From contig NZ_JMHT01000059.1 of NCBI RefSeq assembly GCF_001905655.1, forward strand, positions 1 through 46,767: a stretch of DNA of 46,767 bases. Direction: 5' to 3'. Numbering within the stretch: the first letter of the stretch is position 1; each line of letters starts with the position of its first letter. The DNA comes from Mycobacterium sp. ST-F2. GTDB taxonomy: Bacteria > Actinomycetota > Actinomycetes > Mycobacteriales > Mycobacteriaceae. The position numbers and the translations under genes were made by a program. Below are positions 41,449-46,767 of this stretch, piece after piece. The notes beneath the pieces are model-generated. The model saw only the letters and a program-made list of their open reading frames with translations. It ran no database searches and was not told where the DNA came from.

Positions 41449-42494
41449 TATTTTCCTGGCTTCGCCGAGACCACCGGGCCGACCGCAGCCCGCCACCGAT
41501 CTGCACATCCTGGGTTGACAGCGTCGCAGCGGGCCGCCCATTCCCGGAAGGTGACATCGTCGAAACGCTGTGCAACGACAGCAGTGTCGGATGCCGATGG
41601 AACTGTCGCAATCAGATGCCGTGGTGGGCCCAGCTGGCAGGGTCCACCGGTCAGACATGCCGTCGCCTGGCCGTCCAGACGCTTCGCTTCATCCCAAATG
41701 TTGTCCACGTGACGTGCGAAAGCGTCCGTCAGTACGCGTTGTTGCGGGCCGGTGAGCTTGTCCCAGATTTTGTCGCTGATCACATATGCGTTGACGCCGA
41801 ACTCCAAGGTGAGCAGATAGAGGTGGGTCGAGTAGTCAGCCCAACCTGCCGAATAGCCCGATGCGGCACTGGATATCGCGCAGTCGACGGCGCCGTTCTG
41901 GAGGTTGCTCTGGACGTCCTCGAAGGGGATCACCATGGGGAGAGCACCTACCGACCGGAGCATCGGAGCGAATGTGTCGTTGGGCACCCGAATCCTGAGG
42001 CCTGCGAGATCGGCAAGCTTGGTGACCGGCTTCCCACAGAAGATGACCTGCGGGCCGAACGACCAAACGCCGAGCAGCTTCGCGTGATACTTGTCGTCGA
42101 TGCGCGCATCGACGATCGGAGAATAGGCCTGGGCAGCGGCACGGGCCTTCGAGACGTCAGTGGTGAAACCCACGAGGTCGAGTCCCAGCAGCGTCGGCTC
42201 CGTCGCCACGTTCTGCGGCATCCGCAGTGACACCAGATCAAGCGATCCCGTTTTCAGGAGTTTCAATTGGAAGGTGTCTTTGAGGCCGAGTTCATCGTTC
42301 GACTGGTAGGTCACGGTGATCGGAAGTCCTGTGTTTGCAGCAAGGTTCTTGAAGAACGGCGCTTCGAGCTCGGACTGGATCGGACCGACCGACGTCGGCT
42401 GTCCGACCACGAGAATCGGGATTTGGTCGAGCCGGTTCCACCCATAAACGAACCCCGCGGCAAGGATTACAGCAAACGCGACGCGCAGGACCAC
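41448..42494 (-). CDS. TRAP-type (DctP-family) solute-binding protein, orphan
   Basis: A 348-residue exported protein with an uncleaved or signal helix at the N-terminus (LRVAFAVILAAGFVYGW). The DctP fold is recognisable: LKLLKTGSLDLVSL, GLRIRVPNDTFAPMLRSVGALPMVIPFEDVQSNLQNGAVDCAISS, and GVNAYVISDKIWDKL. No TRAP membrane subunits lie nearby. It starts with GTG at 42494 and is translationally coupled to the diguanylate cyclase, so it more likely serves as ligand sensor for c-di-GMP signalling than for uptake (inference). Four C-terminal Cys suggest disulfides. Confidence 0.85.
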   Translation of the reverse strand: MVLRVAFAVILAAGFVYGWNRLDQIPILVVGQPTSVGPIQSELEAPFFKNLAANTGLPITVTYQSNDELGLKDTFQLKLLKTGSLDLVSLRMPQNVATEPTLLGLDLVGFTTDVSKARAAAQAYSPIVDARIDDKYHAKLLGVWSFGPQVIFCGKPVTKLADLAGLRIRVPNDTFAPMLRSVGALPMVIPFEDVQSNLQNGAVDCAISSAASGYSAGWADYSTHLYLLTLEFGVNAYVISDKIWDKLTGPQQRVLTDAFARHVDNIWDEAKRLDGQATACLTGGPCQLGPPRHLIATVPSASDTAVVAQRFDDVTFREWAARCDAVNPGCADRWRAAVGPVVSAKPGK

Positions 42495-42651
42495 GTCCGG
42501 ATACTAGACCGAATATAGGAGCCCGTGGCACAAGTCGGCGCGTTTGCCCGAAGGCTTGCCGCTCGATCGCCCGGACCAGCCACTACCGCTGTCACACCGC
42601 AGGTGCGACAGCGGTACGTCGTTACTTAGTCCGGAGAAAATCCAGTGCTAT

Positions 42652-43431
42652 TCAAGTCGTTTCGCCGATATCAGGCCGACCCGAGTCTTCAATGCAGTAC
42701 TGGCAGGTGTCTTTCTGTATTCCCCGGTTTGTGTGGTATCTCGTATGAGCGCTACGTCGACTCGACGGCATAGGCCGGCCTTTTCGGACCGCTGACATTT
42801 TGGCGCGCGTTTCTTCACTCGCACTTCGACCAAAATTGGGGTTTCCAGCGCCTTTCCGCTGCTCTGAAAGCTTGGCCTTGGCCTCTTCCGACATCACATG
42901 ACCGAAACTGGGGTGGTCAGCGCCGAACTTCCCATAATTCGGATTGTCAGCACCTACGTTCGTGCCCTTACGTGCGGCCGACCACTTCGCCCGTTGCTCG
43001 GCGGAGTGCTCTCTTCGATAGAACGGATTCTCCTCACCGAATCGGCTGGGAACCTTCCGCCCGGTCGATCGAAGCCTCGCGGCCTCCCGCATCTCCGCGG
43101 TCCACACAACACCCGTCGGTCCGAGCCCGCCGTCCGCGAGGTTCAGCAGACGATGCCCTTCCTGCCGCAGGAGAGCTATCCATGCGATTTCGGCCTCACC
43201 AAGCTCGTCGAGTCCGTCTGTCCAGTCCAGCGGATCCACGATCAGATCTTCGCGCTGCTGCTTTCGCAGCCAGTCATAGAACGGCGTTTTCGTCCCGGCG
43301 GCGGCAGCCTTCAAGTGCTGCCGTAGGCGTACCTGCGCGGTCTTCGTCGTGAGGCCGACATAGCGATAAACGGACTCCGACCGGAGCCTGACCCCATAGA
43401 TCAGGCCTCCGGTCGGAGTTCTACCAGTCAT
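42652..43431 (-). CDS. Free-standing GIY-YIG endonuclease with NUMOD3 repeats
   Basis: A 259-residue homing-endonuclease-like protein from ATG 43431. The N-terminal GIY-YIG nuclease reads GLIYGVRL ... YRYVGLTTKTAQVRLRQHL, with a Glu in the ALLRQEG/EIAWI region. Three NUMOD3-type DNA-binding repeats follow: GEENPFYRREHSAEQRAKWSAARKG, the GADNPNYG/GADHPSFG pair with SEEAKAKLSEQRKG, and AGNPNFGRSASEETRAKMSAVRKG. The end has HTRYHTNRGIQKDTCQYC, a zinc-like finger of phage nucleases. It sits 25 bases after the nrdE stop. The longer frame into nrdE was rejected. GC looks lower than its neighbours. Confidence 0.85.
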   Translation of the reverse strand: MTGRTPTGGLIYGVRLRSESVYRYVGLTTKTAQVRLRQHLKAAAAGTKTPFYDWLRKQQREDLIVDPLDWTDGLDELGEAEIAWIALLRQEGHRLLNLADGGLGPTGVVWTAEMREAARLRSTGRKVPSRFGEENPFYRREHSAEQRAKWSAARKGTNVGADNPNYGKFGADHPSFGHVMSEEAKAKLSEQRKGAGNPNFGRSASEETRAKMSAVRKGRPMPSSRRSAHTRYHTNRGIQKDTCQYCIEDSGRPDIGETT

Positions 43432-43456
43432 GAAACCCGCTGTCAGCGAACAATCA

Positions 43457-45625
43457 CTACAACATGCAACTGACGCAATTCTCCACGGCCGTGCCTTCCA
43501 GAGCCATCTGGCGCAACCGGATGTAGTACAGCGTCTTGATGCCCTTGCGCCACGCGTAGATCTGGGCCTTGTTGACATCACGCGTCGTGGCGGTGTCCTT
43601 GAAGAACAACGTCAGCGAAAGTCCTTGGTCCACATGCTGAGTGGCCGCGGCGTACGTGTCGATGATCTTCTCGTAGCCGATCTCGTACGCGTCCTGGTAG
43701 TACTCCAGGTTGTCGTTGGTCAGGTACGGCGCCGGGTAGTAAACGCGGCCGATCTTGCCTTCCTTGCGGATCTCGATCTTCGACGCCACCGGGTGGATCG
43801 ACGAAGTCGAGTGGTTGATGTACGAGATCGAGCCCGTCGGCGGAACGGCCTGCAGGTTCTGGTTGTAGATGCCGTGCGCCTGCACCGATTCCTTCAGCGA
43901 ACGCCAATCGTCCTGCGTCGGAATGTGAATGCCGGCGTCGGCGAAGATCTGACGGACCTTGTCGGTCCTGGGCACCCACGCCTGCTCGGTGTACTTGTCG
44001 AAGAACTCGCCCGAGGCGTACTTCGACTTCTCGAACCCACCGAACTTCGAACCGCGTTCGATCGCAATGCGATTCGAGGCGCGCAACGCATGGAACAGCA
44101 CGGTGTAGAAGTAGATGTTGGTGAAGTCGATGCCCTCTTCGGAGCCGTAGTAGATCTGCTCACGGGCCAGGTAGCCGTGCAGGTTCATCTGCCCCAGGCC
44201 GATGGCGTGCGAGTCGTTGTTGCCCTGCTCGATCGACGGCACCGACCAGATGTGCGTCTGATCCGATACCGCGGTCAGGGCACGGATCGACACCTCGATG
44301 GTCTGCGCGAAGTCCGGCGAGTCCATGGCCTTCGCGATGTTCAGCGAGCCCAGGTTGCACGAGATGTCCTTGCCGACCTTGGCGTAGGACAGGTCCTCGT
44401 TGAACAGCGACGGCGTCGACACCTGCAGGATTTCCGAGCACAGGTTCGAGTGCGTGATCTTGCCGTCGATCGGGTTGGCCCGGTTCACCGTGTCCTCGAA
44501 CATGATGTACGGATAGCCCGACTCGAACTGCAGCTCGGCGAGGGTCTGGAAGAACTCGCGCGCCTTGATCTTCGTCTTGCGGATGGCGCCGTTGTCGACC
44601 ATCTCGTAGTACTTCTCGGTGACATTGACGTCGGCGAACGGCAGCCCGTAGACCTTCTCGACGTCGTACGGCGAGAAGAGGTACATGTCCTCGTTCTTCT
44701 TCGCCAGCTCGAACGTGATGTCCGGGATGACGACGCCCAGCGAGAGCGTCTTGATGCGGATCTTCTCGTCGGCGTTCTCGCGCTTGGTGTCGAGGAAGCG
44801 GTAGATGTCCGGGTGGTGCGCGTGCAGGTACACCGCACCTGCGCCTTGACGGGCACCGAGCTGGTTGGCGTAGGAGAACGAGTCCTCCAGCAGCTTCATG
44901 ATCGGGATGACGCCCGAGGACTGGTTCTCGATGTTCTTGATCGGCGCGCCGTGCTCGCGAATGTTGCTGAGCAGCAACGCAACTCCGCCGCCGCGCTTGG
45001 ACAGCTGCAGCGCCGAGTTGATGGAGCGGCCGATGGACTCCATGTTGTCCTCGATGCGCAGCAGGAAGCACGACACAGGCTCGCCGCGCTGCTTCTTGCC
45101 CGAGTTGAGGAACGTCGGGGTGGCCGGCTGGAACCGGCCGTCGATGATCTCGTCAACGAGCTTCTCGGCGAGCTCGGTATCGCCGGCGGCCAGGGTGAGC
45201 GCCACCATCACGACGCGGTCCTCGAAGCGCTCGAGGTAGCGCTTCCCGTCGAACGTCTTCAGTGTGTAGCTGGTGTAGTACTTGAACGCGCCCAAAAACG
45301 TTGGGAAACGGAACTTCTTGGCGTACGCCCGGTCCAGCAGGCCCTTGACGAAGTTGCGGCTGTACTGGTCGAGCACCTCGCGCTCGTAGTACTCCTTCTC
45401 GATCAGGTAGTCGAGCTTCTCGTCCTGAGAGTGGAAGAACACCGTGTTCTGGTTCACGTGCTGCAGGAAGTACTCCCGCGCCGCGAGCACATCCTTGTCG
45501 AACTGGATCTTGCCGTCCGCGTCGTACAGGTTGAGCATCGCGTTGAGAGCGTGGTAGTCGCTCTCACCGGGCAGCGCGTGCGTGGTGGCGGCTACCGGTT
45601 CTGCAGCTGTGACGGTTGGTGGCAC
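43457..45625 (-). CDS. nrdE: Class Ib ribonucleotide reductase large subunit NrdE
   Basis: A 722-residue catalytic subunit reducing NDPs to dNDPs. Active-site Cys are visible in PVSCFLLRIEDNME, NLCSEILQV (radical Cys and Glu) and CNLGSLNIAK, with the conserved YIMFEDTVNRANP and the swinging C-terminal pair ENCVSCML. Length fits mycobacterial NrdE, and the frame is intact with no intein or intron. ATG 45625 lies 34 bases inside nrdI. It partners NrdF2 (10.3 kb) and is re-reduced by NrdH. Confidence 0.97.
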   Translation of the reverse strand: MPPTVTAAEPVAATTHALPGESDYHALNAMLNLYDADGKIQFDKDVLAAREYFLQHVNQNTVFFHSQDEKLDYLIEKEYYEREVLDQYSRNFVKGLLDRAYAKKFRFPTFLGAFKYYTSYTLKTFDGKRYLERFEDRVVMVALTLAAGDTELAEKLVDEIIDGRFQPATPTFLNSGKKQRGEPVSCFLLRIEDNMESIGRSINSALQLSKRGGGVALLLSNIREHGAPIKNIENQSSGVIPIMKLLEDSFSYANQLGARQGAGAVYLHAHHPDIYRFLDTKRENADEKIRIKTLSLGVVIPDITFELAKKNEDMYLFSPYDVEKVYGLPFADVNVTEKYYEMVDNGAIRKTKIKAREFFQTLAELQFESGYPYIMFEDTVNRANPIDGKITHSNLCSEILQVSTPSLFNEDLSYAKVGKDISCNLGSLNIAKAMDSPDFAQTIEVSIRALTAVSDQTHIWSVPSIEQGNNDSHAIGLGQMNLHGYLAREQIYYGSEEGIDFTNIYFYTVLFHALRASNRIAIERGSKFGGFEKSKYASGEFFDKYTEQAWVPRTDKVRQIFADAGIHIPTQDDWRSLKESVQAHGIYNQNLQAVPPTGSISYINHSTSSIHPVASKIEIRKEGKIGRVYYPAPYLTNDNLEYYQDAYEIGYEKIIDTYAAATQHVDQGLSLTLFFKDTATTRDVNKAQIYAWRKGIKTLYYIRLRQMALEGTAVENCVSCML

Positions 45626-46044
45626 GACAGTTCCTCCCAGAAGTGTTCCAACCCCTCACGGACGGCAGCGACGTCGTCAGGGGTTCCCATAAGTTCGAAG
45701 CGGTAGAGGTACGGAACGCCGCACTTGCGGGAAACCACGTTGCCCGCGTAGGCGAATTCAGCACCGAAGTTGTTGTTGCCCGCGGCAATGACGCCGCGGA
45801 TCAACGACCGGTTGTGTTCATTGTTCAGAAACGCGATGACCTGCTTCGGGACGTAGCCACCGTCATTGATGTCCGGGGTGACCCGTCCGCCGCCGTAGGT
45901 CGGGAGCACCAGGACGTAGGGCTCTTCGATGGCCCCGTCTTCGATACGTCCATGAATGGGGATACGAATGGCCGGGATGTCCAGCTTCTGGACGAAGCGG
46001 TGGGTGTTCTCCGACACGCTGGAGAAGTAGACGAGATTGCTCAC
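45592..46044 (-). CDS. nrdI: NrdI flavodoxin-like RNR activator
   Basis: A 150-residue FMN protein that supplies oxidant to assemble the Mn-tyrosyl cofactor of NrdF. FMN loops: YFSSVSENTHRFVQKL, LPTYGGG and GNNNFGAEFAYAG. GTG start at 46044, 31 bases after the nrdH stop, with GGAGAAGGAAC just upstream; overlaps nrdE by 34 bases. Confidence 0.96.
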   Translation of the reverse strand: MSNLVYFSSVSENTHRFVQKLDIPAIRIPIHGRIEDGAIEEPYVLVLPTYGGGRVTPDINDGGYVPKQVIAFLNNEHNRSLIRGVIAAGNNNFGAEFAYAGNVVSRKCGVPYLYRFELMGTPDDVAAVREGLEHFWEELSCHQPSQLQNR

Positions 46045-46075
46045 TGTTCCTTCTCCTCCCCCGGGTTGGTTGTTT

Positions 46076-46315
46076 CTAGGCGGTGACCGCCACGGTGCTG
46101 AGCGCCTTGATCCGGTCCGGGCGGAAGCCCGACCAGTGCTCGCTGTCGGTCACGACGACCGGGGCCTGCAGGTAACCGAGCGCCAGCACGTACTCACGGG
46201 CCTCGTCATCGATGCTGATGTCGACCTTCTCGTACGCGATGCCCGCCTTGTCCAGCGCCTTGTAGGTGGCGTTGCACTGCACACATGCCGGCTTGGTGTA
46301 CACGGTGACGGTCAT
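46076..46315 (-). CDS. nrdH: NrdH glutaredoxin-like electron donor
   Basis: A 79-residue thioredoxin-fold protein with active site CVQC in YTKPACVQCNATYKAL, and the cis-Pro region APVVV. It re-reduces NrdE and is itself reduced by thioredoxin reductase. ATG 46315 was chosen (AAGAGGAGT upstream); an 18-residue extension to 46369 lacks family resemblance. First gene of nrdHIE. Confidence 0.96.
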   Translation of the reverse strand: MTVTVYTKPACVQCNATYKALDKAGIAYEKVDISIDDEAREYVLALGYLQAPVVVTDSEHWSGFRPDRIKALSTVAVTA

Positions 46316-46387
46316 CTCGGTACGACTCCTCTTCGAACGCCTGGAAGCTGAACTGAACGTGGCTGGCAACTGACGGGGTAGCGCTTT

Positions 46388-46415
46388 CCGCTGATATCCC
46401 CATCTGGATCAGCGG
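46388..46415. other. Leader hairpin upstream of nrdH
   Basis: CCGCTGAT (46388-46395) and ATCAGCGG (46408-46415) form a perfect 8-bp stem with a 12-base loop, 73-100 bases before the nrdH ATG. It may be a leader structure. The rest of 46316-46558 holds nothing else I recognise. Confidence 0.4.
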
Positions 46416-46558
46416 CCCGGCAACCCCTGAAATTCCCGCGTCTCCGGTCGTCCCGGGCCGCGTTGTCAGTAGGTCGAAGAATCACTGCGAATCCCCGTCC
46501 GACCGACTTTTCCGGCCCCGGCCGACCCTCAAGTTGTTGGGGCCTGTCGGTCCGTCAA

Positions 46559-46606
46559 ACACTACACCTAGTGGCCGACAAAGCCAGCAGATACAAGATG
46601 TTCTGA
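46559..46606. promoter_or_regulatory. Paired NrdR-box-like sites upstream of nrdH
   Basis: Box ACACTACACCTAGTGG (46559-46574) and box ATACAAGATGTTCTGA (46591-46606), start-to-start 32 bp. The first shares ACACTA-N4-(T)(A/G)GTG with the strong nrdF2 box. About 245 bases before the nrdH start, so the leader would be long. Beyond 46606 to the window end I see no gene. Confidence 0.6.
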
Positions 46607-46767
46607 ACAACATTCGTGAAATTCCCAGGTCGTAAGGCCGACACCGAGACAACTTCTCGGCGTGTCGCACATCACACCCGGGGGCGTGTCGCGCTCCAAC
46701 TACTGGTTTAGCACCAGCCACCGACATTTAGATTGGGTGAGTGCTCGCGGACGGCCGAACCCACCGA

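Noticed and set aside
43430..45706. 758-codon open frame on the plus strand
   Set aside because: Mirror frame of nrdE.
1..46767. CRISPR arrays, rRNA, tRNA genes
   Set aside because: No regularly spaced repeats and no tRNA or rRNA signatures were seen; the island did not use a tRNA gene as target.

Overview
The window is high-GC actinobacterial chromosome and almost certainly comes from a Mycolicibacterium-type mycobacterium. The clearest markers are a class Ib ribonucleotide reductase set (nrdF2 at 10.3-11.3 kb and nrdH-nrdI-nrdE at 43.5-46.3 kb), adhC, a Baeyer-Villiger-like flavin monooxygenase and a TetR gene, in the order of the M. tuberculosis adhC-nrdF2-monooxygenase-regulator-nrdE-nrdI-nrdH locus. 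Here the regulator and nrdE, which I recall as neighbours in M. tuberculosis, are about 29.5 kb apart.

Layout. (1) 1-6447, minus strand: a tightly overlapping operon for a peptide/nickel-type ABC importer (fused double ATPase, two permeases, lipoprotein) with a cysteine hydrolase and the start of a metallo-beta-lactamase-fold hydrolase cut by the window edge. A divergent TetR gene follows, with two identical dyads in between. (2) 7.3-15.1 kb: core genes (YciI-like, adhC, small exported proteins, nrdF2, monooxygenase, TetR, a LysR effector domain without HTH, a DUF5997-like gene). (3) 15,489-33,333: a 17.8-kb mobile island. (4) 33.8-42.5 kb: CitMHS citrate transporter with a CitA/CitB-type two-component system, exonuclease III, VOC and cupin proteins, a threonine-synthase-like enzyme, and a diguanylate cyclase overlapping a TRAP-type binding protein gene. 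(5) 42.6-46.3 kb: a free-standing GIY-YIG endonuclease next to nrdE, then nrdE-nrdI-nrdH and their control region.

The island is the highlight. It has split one small exported-protein gene. The 5' part (33,330-33,488, minus) and the 3' part (15,161-15,488, minus) meet at a shared 4-base core, GTTC on the plus strand. Joining them there restores a continuous 160-residue frame, so both ends of the island are defined from sequence alone. At its left end is a Tn554/RIT-like module of three large overlapping tyrosine-recombinase genes plus a small HTH/coiled-coil protein. The cargo is a copper/heavy-metal defence system: a Cu+ P1B-ATPase, a CopZ-like chaperone, a membrane-cupredoxin fusion, His- and Met-rich exported proteins, an MPT63-like exported protein with a Cys/Met-rich tail, a CDF-like transporter, and MerR, BlaI/M56-protease and CmtR-type regulators.

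The cargo appears to be wired by at least three circuits inside the island. A MerR-type promoter with a 19-bp spacer faces the P-type ATPase operon. Four good and one degenerate copy of a long BlaI-type palindrome precede the other transcription units and blaI itself. A dyad overlaps the start of the CmtR-like gene. Outside the island, paired NrdR-box-like sites spaced 32 bp apart precede both nrdF2 and nrdH, which would co-regulate the separated subunits. No rRNA, tRNA or CRISPR array was seen.
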